Shown piece by piece: positions 9,424-17,069 of a DNA stretch of 32,101 nucleotides. The stretch covers positions 1 through 32,101 of the forward strand of contig JAUWAW010000007.1 in NCBI GenBank assembly GCA_030601865.1, written 5' to 3'. The notes under the pieces are model-generated. The model ran no database searches and had not been told where the DNA came from. It saw nothing but the letters and a program-made list of their open reading frames with translations. The DNA is from Candidatus Nealsoniibacteriota bacterium (GTDB lineage: Bacteria; Patescibacteriota; Minisyncoccia; Minisyncoccales; JAUWAW01). The stretch's first letter is position 1. Each line of letters begins with the position of its first letter. Made by a program: the position numbers and the translations under genes.

Positions 9424-9906
9424 ATGGAAAACAAAAAAGCTTTTACCCTCATAGAACTCCTGGTTGTCGTTGCGATCATTGGTTTACTTGCTTCCATTGT
9501 CGCGGTCTCGGTGGGACCGGTCAGGAAAAAAATTCATGATGCCAGAAGGCAATCTGACATAAGACAAATTGGCCTGGCCATGGAAATGTGTTACGAGGAT
9601 ACGGCCTGCGCAGGCCTTGACAAATATCCCGATGGATGCGATGCCGCCCTCTGCGCCAATGTTCTGAGCACGATTGGCGAGTATTTAGATATTGTTCCCT
9701 GTGATCCTCTTGATGAAACCTGCTCAACCGCCAGTACCGGCGATTATGTCTACAAATGGACTGATGGCACCGACCAATATTACTGTGTCTACGCCAAATT
9801 AGAAGCTGTAGCAGATACCTGGTTCTGTGCGTCCAACAAAGGGACTGAACAAGGTAACACTGCCCCCACCAATCTTAATTGCTGCGGCTATGATGTAACA
9901 AGATAA
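9424..9906 (+). CDS. Type IV pilin 2 (start MENKKAFTLIELL)
   Basis: [38 protein letters not shown]. Confidence 0.93.
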   Translation: MENKKAFTLIELLVVVAIIGLLASIVAVSVGPVRKKIHDARRQSDIRQIGLAMEMCYEDTACAGLDKYPDGCDAALCANVLSTIGEYLDIVPCDPLDETCSTASTGDYVYKWTDGTDQYYCVYAKLEAVADTWFCASNKGTEQGNTAPTNLNCCGYDVTR

Positions 9907-10025
9907 AGATGTAACAAAATAAAAGGTCGAATAAAGATAATGCGAATCTACGAATGAAATGCGAATGCTCCGAATAATTCATTTGTAGCATTCGGATACA
10001 ATTCGCATCATTCGGATTATATTTC

Positions 10026-10523
10026 ATGAAAAATAAAGGTTTTACATTGATTGAACTTTTGGTAGTCATTGCCATTATTGGCATCTTGGCCTCCATTGTT
10101 TTGGTCTCTTTGGGCGGAGCTCGCTCAAAGGCCAGGGATGCCAAACGTCAATCTGATATGAGGCAGGCTGTTACTGCTCAAGAGATGGTTATGGGTGATG
10201 ATGAGGTCTACTTTACGGCTGATGCTCAGGATGACATACCGGCCATTGTCAATATTGCTACCACAGAATATTTTCCCACTACCAAGGACCCTCAAGCTGC
10301 TAATCCTTATAAGTGGTTATCCAATGATGGTACCGTCGCCACTGACTGCACCGCCGGCACCTATTTCTGTGCCTATGCAACTCTGGAAAAAGACAGCGCA
10401 ACTACTGGCAACACCATATACTTTGCCGCTTCAGAGAAAGGAACAAGGCAATTAGACCGAACCGCTGCTGAAGGTGTGCCCGCCTATGGCGCTGCGCCAG
10501 CTGATTGTAATTGCTTCGACTAA
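10026..10523 (+). CDS. Type IV pilin 3
   Basis: [41 protein letters not shown]. Confidence 0.94.
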   Translation: MKNKGFTLIELLVVIAIIGILASIVLVSLGGARSKARDAKRQSDMRQAVTAQEMVMGDDEVYFTADAQDDIPAIVNIATTEYFPTTKDPQAANPYKWLSNDGTVATDCTAGTYFCAYATLEKDSATTGNTIYFAASEKGTRQLDRTAAEGVPAYGAAPADCNCFD

Positions 10524-10561
10524 AAAAGCCTGACTGCTAATAGACAGAGATTGAACACACA

Positions 10562-10598
10562 AAAAAACAGGACGGCCTCCTGCGTGTCCTGTTTTTTT
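10562..10598. terminator. Bidirectional hairpin terminator between pilin 3 and tRNA-Glu
   Basis: AAAAAAACAGGACggcctcctgcgtGTCCTGTTTTTTT. Confidence 0.8.
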
Positions 10599-10599
10599 G

Positions 10600-10671
10600 C
10601 GGCGCATACGGGAGTCGAACCCGTCTTGCCAGATTGAAAATCTGAAGTCCTCACCACTAGACGAATGCGCC
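10600..10671 (-). tRNA. tRNA-Glu (TTC)
   Basis: GGCGCAT/ATGCGCC acceptor, CAGATTTTCAATCTG anticodon arm, ACGGGTTCGACTCCCGT T arm; CCA not encoded. Confidence 0.95.
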
Positions 10672-10697
10672 AAATCATCATAATTCTACCTCAAAAA

Positions 10698-10726
10698 TTG
10701 AAAAAAAGCAAGAGTTGAGATAAGAT
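10698..10726 (+). promoter_or_regulatory. Sigma70-like promoter for tsaD: TTGAAA-17-TAAGAT, ATG 7 nt after -10
   Basis: ttgaaaaaaagcaagagttgagataagatggaaacATG. Confidence 0.6.
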
Positions 10727-10732
10727 GGAAAC

Positions 10733-11920
10733 ATGATTATTCTAGCCATTGAAACTTCTTGCGACGATACCTGTGTCGCCATAGTCAAGGCCTCTGGAAA
10801 AAGAAGACCGCATTTTGAAATTTTGTCAAACATTATCTCCTCGCAAGTAGAAATCCACAAAAAATGGGGAGGCGTCTATCCTAGTTTAGCCAAACGAGAA
10901 CACCAGAAAAACTTACCCTTGGTCTTAAAAAAAGCCCTTAAGCCGTTGACATCGGATGTCAACATCCGATGTCAACGGCAGAAAAAGATTGATGCTATTG
11001 CTGTGACAGTTGGGCCGGGGTTGGAGCCGTGCTTGTGGGTGGGCCTAAATTTTGCCAAGGATTTGGCGCAGAAATGGAACACACCCCTTATCTCTGTCAA
11101 CCATATTGAAGCGCACATACTCGCCAATTTCATCAGTCCCACCTGTCATTCTGAGCGAAGCGAAGAATCCCGCGGTCAGTGCACAAACAACGGGACCCTT
11201 CGCTCTGCTCAGGGTGACCCCCCACCACTTTTGGAACAAAAGTGGTGGGGGGTCAATTTTCCGGTTGTATGCTTGGTGGTCAGTGGGGGTCACACACAGT
11301 TAATTTTGATGAGAGATTTCGGTCATTATAAAATTCTGGGGGAGACCCGCGATGATGCGGCTGGCGAATGCTTTGACAAAATAGCCCGGCTTTTAGGGCT
11401 GGCCTTTCCCGGCGGCCCAGCTATCGCCGCCGAAGCAAAAAAATATGTTCGTGGTAAAAAACCTACGATCGTAGGTTTTTTACCACGAGGGTTGCCGCGG
11501 CCGATGATTTACCAAAAGAATTATGATTTTAGTTTTTCCGGGTTGAAAACTGCTGTTTTGTACAATTTTAGAAGTCAATCACCCGGGGTAAGGAAATCAA
11601 AAAAATATATCCAAGAAATGTGTACTGAGGTACAACAAGCCATAATTGATGTTTTAATTCACAAAACCATAAAAGCTGCTAAAGACTACCGAGTACAAAC
11701 TGTCATCTTGGGCGGCGGCGTGGCTGCTAACAAAGAGCTACGTAAACAATTCCAGCAAAGACTTAAAAAAGAGAAATCAAGTTTCAAGTTCCATGTTCCA
11801 AGTTTCAAGTTCTGTACTGACAATGCCGCCATGGTCGGAGTGGCTGGATATTTTCAATGGTTAAAAGGAAAAAAAAGAAACTGGAAAGACATTGAAGTAA
11901 ATGCCAATTTAAGGGTATAA
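10733..11920 (+). CDS. tsaD: tRNA threonylcarbamoyladenosine transferase TsaD, with multiple in-frame repeat insertions
   Basis: MIILAIETSCDDTCVAIV, HIEAH, VSGGHTQL, FSFSGLKTA, GGGVAAN, CTDNAAM all present. Confidence 0.97.
   Translation: MIILAIETSCDDTCVAIVKASGKRRPHFEILSNIISSQVEIHKKWGGVYPSLAKREHQKNLPLVLKKALKPLTSDVNIRCQRQKKIDAIAVTVGPGLEPCLWVGLNFAKDLAQKWNTPLISVNHIEAHILANFISPTCHSERSEESRGQCTNNGTLRSAQGDPPPLLEQKWWGVNFPVVCLVVSGGHTQLILMRDFGHYKILGETRDDAAGECFDKIARLLGLAFPGGPAIAAEAKKYVRGKKPTIVGFLPRGLPRPMIYQKNYDFSFSGLKTAVLYNFRSQSPGVRKSKKYIQEMCTEVQQAIIDVLIHKTIKAAKDYRVQTVILGGGVAANKELRKQFQQRLKKEKSSFKFHVPSFKFCTDNAAMVGVAGYFQWLKGKKRNWKDIEVNANLRV
10942..10979. repeat. Palindrome in tsaD: GCCGTTGACATCGGATGT-CA-ACATCCGATGTCAACGGC
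   Basis: 18-bp arms; encodes PLTSDVNIRCQR. Confidence 0.9.
11145..11218. repeat. REP-like inverted repeat in tsaD (GTCATTCTGAGCGAAGCGAAGAATCC ... GGACCCTTCGCTCTGCTCAGGGTGAC)
   Basis: Imperfect arms; encodes CHSERSEESR...TLRSAQGD. Confidence 0.85.
11216..11254. repeat. Family A palindrome in tsaD: GACCCCCCACCACTTTTG-GAA-CAAAAGTGGTGGGGGGTC
   Basis: 18-bp perfect arms, 3-nt loop; encodes DPPPLLEQKWWGV. Confidence 0.92.
11449..11488. repeat. 40-bp perfect palindrome in tsaD: TCGTGGTAAAAAACCTACGA/TCGTAGGTTTTTTACCACGA
   Basis: Perfect self-complementarity; encodes VRGKKPTIVGFLPRG. Confidence 0.92.
11779..11813. repeat. Short-word repeat in tsaD (aagtttcaagttccatgttccaagtttcaagtt)
   Basis: 7-bp AAGTTTC/AAGTTCC words; encodes SSFKFHVPSFKF. 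Confidence 0.75.
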
Positions 11921-11921
11921 T
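11892..11921 (+). promoter_or_regulatory. Sigma70-like promoter for valS: TTGAAG-18-TATAAT, ATG 7 nt after -10, overlapping the tsaD stop
   Basis: ttgaagtaaatgccaatttaagggTATAATaaaattATG. Confidence 0.6.
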
Positions 11922-11927
11922 AAAATT

Positions 11928-14045
11928 ATGAAGCTTTCTAAAACTTACAGCCCTAAACAAGTTGAAGATAAAATTTATCGCTTGTGGCAAAAGTCCGGCT
12001 TTTTTAATCCTGACAAACGGCCTGCTCAGCGCAAAAAAACCTATTGCATCACCATTCCCCCTCCAAATATTACCGGCTCGTTGCATATGGGTCATGCCTT
12101 AAACACAGTGGTTCAGGATATTTTAATTCGCTTCAAGCGGCTTCAAGGTTTGAGAACCCTTTGGTTGCCGGGCACCGACCATGCTGGCATTGCTGCTCAG
12201 AATGTAGTGGAAAAAGAACTAAAAAAAGAGGGTAAAACTCGCTTTGACTTGGGTCGTGAAAAATTCATTGAAAGAATGTGGGACTGGAAGAAAAAGTACG
12301 GAAATATAATCTTAGACCAATTAAAAAAGCTGGGGGCCTCCTGCGACTGGTCAAGGAAAGTATTTACCTTAGACAAAAACTATTCCGAAGCAGTGAAAAC
12401 CGCCTTTTTGCATTACTATAAAAAGGGCTGGATTTATAGAGGGAAAAGAGTCATTAATTGGTGCCCCAGGTGCCAAACGAGTTTGTCAGATTTGGAACTG
12501 GAATACAAGGAAGAAAAGGGGAAACTATGGTATATTAAGTATCCACTGGAACAAAAAAACAAAAGAACAAAAGAACAAAAGAACAAATATGTCCTTGTGG
12601 CCACGACCAGGCCGGAAACAATGTTAGGTGATATGGCTGTGGCTGTCAATCCAAAAGACAAAAGATATAAAAATCTGAAGGGTAAAAAAGTGATTTTGCC
12701 TTTGGTGGAACGGGAAATTCCAGTTGTGGCAGATAATCTGGTAGACCCCAAATTCGGCACCGGCGCAGTAAAAGTCACTCCAGCCCATGACTTTACTGAT
12801 TACAAAATTGCCCAAAATCATAATCTAACATTTTGCCAAATTATTGATGAGCAAGGGAAAATTACCGAAGAAGCCCCCCTCTCCTATCAAGGATTAACTA
12901 TTCTAAGAGCCCGGCAAAAAATAATTGAAGATTTGAAATCAAAAAAACTCTTGGAAAAAGAGGAAGCTTACAAAATCTCTATTCCCAAATGTTATCGCTG
13001 CTCAACCACAGTGGAATTTATCCCTTCTCAACAGTGGTTTTTGAAAATGGACAAATTAGCCAAGATGGCGGAAAAAGCAGTCAGGCAAGGCAAAATAAAG
13101 TTTATTCCCAAAAGGTTTGAAAAAACATATTTTGATTGGCTGAAAAATGTTCGGGACTGGTGTATCTCGCGACAAATCTGGTGGGGGCACAAAATACCAT
13201 TGAAGGACGAAAGTGATGTCTTGGATACCTGGTTTTCTTCTGCTCTGTGGCCTTTTGTCACTCTTGGCTGGCCCCAAAAAAATAACGACCTAAAAAGATT
13301 TTATCCTACGGATGTCCTTTCTACGGGTCGTGATATTATCAATCTCTGGGTGGCCAGGATGATTTTCTCCGGTTTGGAATTTATGAAAAAAGTTCCCTTT
13401 AAAGATGTCTATGTCCATGCTACTGTCTTAACGCGGGAAGGAAAAAGAATGTCAAAATCCCTGGGGACTGGAGTTAACCCTTTAGACCTTATTGAAAAAT
13501 ACGGCGCTGATGCCACTCGCTTCGGTATTGCCTGGCAAGTGATGGGAGGCCAGGACATAAAATTCGTAGAAGATAATATTATGATGGGCAAAAAGTTTTG
13601 TAACAAAATCTGGAATGCAGCCCGCTTTGTCCTTTTAGAAATAGAAAGCGCTAAAACTCTGCTGCTACATAGCAGCAGAGTTTTAGTCGAAACAAAGAAT
13701 TTAAATAATGTCGATAAAAGAATTCTTGGGGAGTTAAACAAAACAATAAAATCAGTCAACAAACATTTAGAAAATTTTCAATTTGGCAAGGCAGCTCAGG
13801 TTTTATACGATTTTTTCTGGCATGATTTTTGCGACCGCTATATTGAAGAAACCAAGCGTGTTGACATCGGATGTCAACAACGCACTCAAAAAATCTTATT
13901 ATATGTCCTTTTGACCTCTCTTAAACTCCTGCATCCTTTTGTGCCGTTTATTACGGAAGAAATCTACCAGAAATTACCTTTGAAAGATAAAAAACCCTGC
14001 CTAATGGTAGAAACCTGGCCAAACTCGCTTCACTCGCACTTATGA
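11928..14045 (+). CDS. valS: Valyl-tRNA synthetase
   Basis: PPPNITGSLHMGHAL, TTRPETMLGDMAVAV editing domain, WCISRQIWWGHKIP, DVLDTWFSSALWPF, KRMSKSLGTGVNP. Confidence 0.96.
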   Translation: MKLSKTYSPKQVEDKIYRLWQKSGFFNPDKRPAQRKKTYCITIPPPNITGSLHMGHALNTVVQDILIRFKRLQGLRTLWLPGTDHAGIAAQNVVEKELKKEGKTRFDLGREKFIERMWDWKKKYGNIILDQLKKLGASCDWSRKVFTLDKNYSEAVKTAFLHYYKKGWIYRGKRVINWCPRCQTSLSDLELEYKEEKGKLWYIKYPLEQKNKRTKEQKNKYVLVATTRPETMLGDMAVAVNPKDKRYKNLKGKKVILPLVEREIPVVADNLVDPKFGTGAVKVTPAHDFTDYKIAQNHNLTFCQIIDEQGKITEEAPLSYQGLTILRARQKIIEDLKSKKLLEKEEAYKISIPKCYRCSTTVEFIPSQQWFLKMDKLAKMAEKAVRQGKIKFIPKRFEKTYFDWLKNVRDWCISRQIWWGHKIPLKDESDVLDTWFSSALWPFVTLGWPQKNNDLKRFYPTDVLSTGRDIINLWVARMIFSGLEFMKKVPFKDVYVHATVLTREGKRMSKSLGTGVNPLDLIEKYGADATRFGIAWQVMGGQDIKFVEDNIMMGKKFCNKIWNAARFVLLEIESAKTLLLHSSRVLVETKNLNNVDKRILGELNKTIKSVNKHLENFQFGKAAQVLYDFFWHDFCDRYIEETKRVDIGCQQRTQKILLYVLLTSLKLLHPFVPFITEEIYQKLPLKDKKPCLMVETWPNSLHSHL
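12550..12588. repeat. 8-bp tandem array (AACAAAAG) inside valS
   Basis: aacaaaaaaacaaaagaacaaaagaacaaaagaacaaat; encodes EQKNKRTKEQKNK. Confidence 0.85.
13651..13686. repeat. Family B palindrome in valS: CTAAAACTCTGCTGCT-ACAT-AGCAGCAGAGTTTTAG
   Basis: 16-bp perfect arms, 4-nt loop; encodes AKTLLLHSSRVLV. Confidence 0.92.
13860..13878. repeat. GTTGACATCGGATGTCAAC unit in valS, same unit as in tsaD 10942-10979
   Basis: Identical 19-mer. Confidence 0.85.
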
Positions 14046-14114
14046 ACCTAAGAACCTAAGAACTTATGAACAAGGGGTTCTTCAGTTCTTTTGTTCTTCG
14101 GTTCTTTAGTTCTT

Positions 14115-14822
14115 ATGTCTTATTTCTTCTACATCATCTTTGGGCTCGCGCCCAGCATCATCTGGCTGCTTTTCTATCTCCGTAAAGACAGTCATCCTGA
14201 ATCAAACCGAATGATTTTGAAAATCTTCTTTTATGGAGCTGTGGCCGCAGCCGTGGCTGCTTTTTTGGAGTTGGCAATTTTTAAAGGCATAAACAGATTA
14301 AATCTGGCAAAAATTTTAACTTTAATTTTAAACACCTGGCTGGCAGTAGCCCTAGTAGAAGAAATGCTGAAGTATTTGGTAGTTAAACTAAATGTCTTGA
14401 AAGATAAGGAATTTGACGAACCTCTGGATGCTATGCTCTATATGATTATTGCTGCTTTGGGATTTGCCGCCTTGGAAAATGTCTTAATTTTATGGTTTCA
14501 AGAAACGCCGTTTTATCTTTTGGAAACCTTTGCCTTTAGTATTTTTCGCTTTGTCGGGGCGACATTTTTACACGCTTTGTGCGCTGGAACCATAGGTTAT
14601 TTTCTTGCTCTCTCTTTTTTTGAAAGCAAAAAGAGAGTACGGCTCATAAGTTTGGGGCTGTGGATAGCCATCCTCTTGCATGGCACTTATAATTTTTCTA
14701 TAATGTATATTAGAGGAAACCAAAGGTTCATCCTGCCCGTCATCATTTTAATTGGCTTGGCCTTATTTGTTTCTTGGGGCTTTAGAAAACTCAAAAGGTT
14801 GAAAAGCGTATGTAAAATATAG
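14115..14822 (+). CDS. PrsW family intramembrane protease-like membrane protein (start MSYFFYIIFG preferred)
   Basis: LVEEMLKYLVVK (EExxK), HALCAGTIGY, LLHGTYNF, multiple TM helices. Confidence 0.8.
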   Translation: MSYFFYIIFGLAPSIIWLLFYLRKDSHPESNRMILKIFFYGAVAAAVAAFLELAIFKGINRLNLAKILTLILNTWLAVALVEEMLKYLVVKLNVLKDKEFDEPLDAMLYMIIAALGFAALENVLILWFQETPFYLLETFAFSIFRFVGATFLHALCAGTIGYFLALSFFESKKRVRLISLGLWIAILLHGTYNFSIMYIRGNQRFILPVIILIGLALFVSWGFRKLKRLKSVCKI

Positions 14823-14953
14823 CCCTACGCATTACGAATAAGTACAAATATACGAAATAACCCTACGAATTACGAATAAACTACGAATATACGAATAATC
14901 ATTCCTTATAAGAAATTCGTATATTCGTAAAAATTAGTAATTCGTAGGAGAAT
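14822..14953. repeat. Word-repeat spacer (ACGAAT[T/A]-type words, direct and inverted)
   Basis: ctacgcattacgaataagtacaaatatacgaaataaccctacgaattacgaataaactacgaatatacgaataa ... ttcgtatattcgtaaaaattagtaattcgtag. Confidence 0.8.
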
Positions 14954-15454
14954 ATGTCTTTTTTCGATAAAATCAAAAAAGGGATAGGCGTTGAGGAGGA
15001 GGAAGAAATTAAAGAGAAAAAACCTGCTGCCGGAAGAACAAAAAAAATACCTGCCTTGCGGCAAGGCGGGCCGGCTCAAAATCCGAAAAAGCTTATCCCA
15101 AAGAAAGAAGGTTGGCCCGAGTCAGAGGGACAATTAGCCATTGATGTTTATCAAACTCCGGAGGAGATTGTTATTCAATCCACTATTGCTGGGGTAAAAG
15201 CAGAAGACCTGGATGTTTCCTTTGAGAATGATATGGTCATTATAGAAGGAAAACGAGAAAAGTTTGAGGAAGTACAAGAAAGAAATTATTTTTATCAGGA
15301 ATGCTATTGGGGGGCTTTTTCCAGAAAGATTCTTCTACCAGAGGAAGTTGATACCTCCCAAGCAACTGCCACCATGGAAAAGGGGATTTTAACCATCAGG
15401 GTGCCCCGGGCCCGAAAGCGAAAAAGAAAGAAAATCGCCATCAAAGAGGAGTAG
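14954..15454 (+). CDS. Hsp20/alpha-crystallin small heat shock protein
   Basis: ACD: LAIDVYQTPEEIVIQSTIAGVKAEDLDVSFENDMVIIEGKRE...KGILTIRVPR; SD-like aggag upstream. Confidence 0.93.
   Translation: MSFFDKIKKGIGVEEEEEIKEKKPAAGRTKKIPALRQGGPAQNPKKLIPKKEGWPESEGQLAIDVYQTPEEIVIQSTIAGVKAEDLDVSFENDMVIIEGKREKFEEVQERNYFYQECYWGAFSRKILLPEEVDTSQATATMEKGILTIRVPRARKRKRKKIAIKEE
15050..15070. repeat. Small palindrome in hsp20: CCTGCCTTGCGGCAAGGCGGG
   Basis: Near-perfect inverted arms; encodes PALRQGGPA. Confidence 0.7.
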
Positions 15455-15539
15455 TCGGCCAAAAAAGCGTCATCCTGAGCGATAGCGAAGGATCTCATAG
15501 TAGAATTAAAGGTCGTAAGGAATTCTTTAGATTTTATTT

Positions 15540-16724
15540 ATGCAAAAATTTAAAATTATAGTTTGTGTCTTAATTCTCTCTTCTTTGGCAATCCCCTCCA
15601 ATTATGCTAAGGGACAAGGGATTCTGGATATTTTCGCCTGTTTAGGAGAAGGATTAGATCTTGTGGGAAATCTTTTCGGATGTATTGATAACATCCAAAC
15701 AGTCTGGCAAGAATGTGAAGCAAAAAAGAAGGCCTATACGGGGTACACAGAAGGTGAGATTTACTACCCGGGCAAGTGCGATAGATATCCGGAGAAAGCT
15801 GAGACGTATGTTAAAGAGGAAGAAGGTCAAGTTTCTTTCCCCAAATGTGATTTAAAATATGATTGTGATAACCCAGAATCAAAATGCGTAGAGAAGTATA
15901 CAAACTATGTTGACAAATGCAAGACAAGCTATACAAACTCTCTTGGCAAATGCAGCCAACGGTATACGACTTCTCTTGGCAAATGCCAAGATAAAGATGA
16001 AGTATACCGGAGGAAGTACGAGAGTAAAAAGGAAAAAAGCCTGGACAAATATTGTGATAAATATTGTGAAGAATGCGAAAAAAAGGAAGAAGAAATAACG
16101 AGAACAGACCTTATCACTGGAGAAACAGTAACGATAACAGTAAAAGTAAGAGAGTGTAAAAAATATGTAGAAAAGAGAGGAAAATCACTGGAAAGTAAAT
16201 TTATCAAATATCATCAAAAAACAATAGATAAATACCTTAGATATCTTGATAAGGCAGACGAGAAGAAGAAACGTTGTGATACAAAAACTAATAACAAAAA
16301 GAGTCGCTGCGATACGAGGACAATTGCACGTAAGGAATCCTGTGATGAAAGGGCTGAAAAGTTGAAAAAAAGATACCAAACAAAATACGCAGGATGTAAG
16401 ACCAAGTCCCTCCAAAAAAGAGACAAATATCTTCTCGGATATAGAAAATGCCTCGTCAAGGCTGAGATAGTCAAGGAAAAGTGCAAGATAGGGTTAACTA
16501 GAAGACGGATACGAGCAATCAGGAGATGCCTGAAAAGCATTGAACGATCTGTCAGGAGTTTTATAAAAGCCTGTGCGAGCTTTGAGGCGGCCACAAAAAT
16601 AATAGACACACAAGCTGAAGCTGCAAGACAAAACGCGGAGCAAATAGAATCAAGCGAGCAAGCCAAGATAAAGCAAAGTGAGACAAATATAGAAAAGCTA
16701 CGAGAACAGTTAGATGAGTTATAG
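15540..16724 (+). CDS. Secreted Lys/Cys-rich repetitive (coiled-coil-like) protein, unknown function
   Basis: Signal peptide MQKFKIIVCVLILSSLAIPSNYAKGQG; roughly two dozen Cys, many about 10-11 residues apart. Confidence 0.8.
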   Translation: MQKFKIIVCVLILSSLAIPSNYAKGQGILDIFACLGEGLDLVGNLFGCIDNIQTVWQECEAKKKAYTGYTEGEIYYPGKCDRYPEKAETYVKEEEGQVSFPKCDLKYDCDNPESKCVEKYTNYVDKCKTSYTNSLGKCSQRYTTSLGKCQDKDEVYRRKYESKKEKSLDKYCDKYCEECEKKEEEITRTDLITGETVTITVKVRECKKYVEKRGKSLESKFIKYHQKTIDKYLRYLDKADEKKKRCDTKTNNKKSRCDTRTIARKESCDERAEKLKKRYQTKYAGCKTKSLQKRDKYLLGYRKCLVKAEIVKEKCKIGLTRRRIRAIRRCLKSIERSVRSFIKACASFEAATKIIDTQAEAARQNAEQIESSEQAKIKQSETNIEKLREQLDEL

Positions 16725-16730
16725 AAGAAC

Positions 16731-16765
16731 AAAAACTACCGAGGTCATTCCTCGGTAGTTTTTGT
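16731..16765. terminator. Bidirectional hairpin terminator
   Basis: AAAAACTACCGAGGtcattCCTCGGTAGTTTTT. Confidence 0.85.
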
Positions 16766-16769
16766 TTGT

Positions 16770-16850
16770 GCGGACGGTGGGACTCGAACCCACAAACCTT
16801 TCGGCATAGGATCCTAAATCCTAAGTGTTTCCCAATTTCACCACGTCCGC
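16770..16850 (-). tRNA. tRNA-Leu (TAG)
   Basis: GCGGACG/CGTCCGC acceptor, TAGGA-TTTAGGA-TCCTA anticodon arm, long variable arm, TGTGGGTTCGAGTCCCACC T arm. Confidence 0.93.
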
Positions 16851-16857
16851 AAGATTC

Positions 16858-17004
16858 ACCCCCACACCAAACCGGGCAAGGGCTAAATTATAATGATGTT
16901 CAAAGCCGATAGGCGGTTTCGCCCCCACCACCAAATTCTGGTGTGGGGGCTTCGCCTCTCGTCCATCAACGTTCAATGGCCGTCGCTGGGTTTGGTATGG
17001 GGGT
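16858..17004. repeat. 147-bp element with 16-bp terminal inverted repeats ACCCCCACACCAAACC, nested internal palindrome
   Basis: Right end GGTTTGGTATGGGGGT (1 mismatch); internal GCCCCCACCACCAAATTCTGGTGTGGGGGC at 16921-16950. Confidence 0.75.
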
Positions 17005-17069
17005 AAACAAAACAAGAGAGCAAGCGCCTTCGCTCTCTTGCTGTTATTTCAAAAGCAATGTGTCCGGCT

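Noticed and set aside
11045-11303. Alternative-frame and antisense ORFs at 11045-11293 and 11052-11303 in tsaD
   Set aside because: Produced by the palindromic insertions, which are open in several frames; the TsaD frame has the conserved motifs.
16214-16732. 172-aa minus-strand ORF opposite the Cys-rich secreted protein
   Set aside because: Antisense shadow of a low-complexity Lys/Cys-rich gene; no recognisable motif and the plus-strand ORF has a signal peptide.
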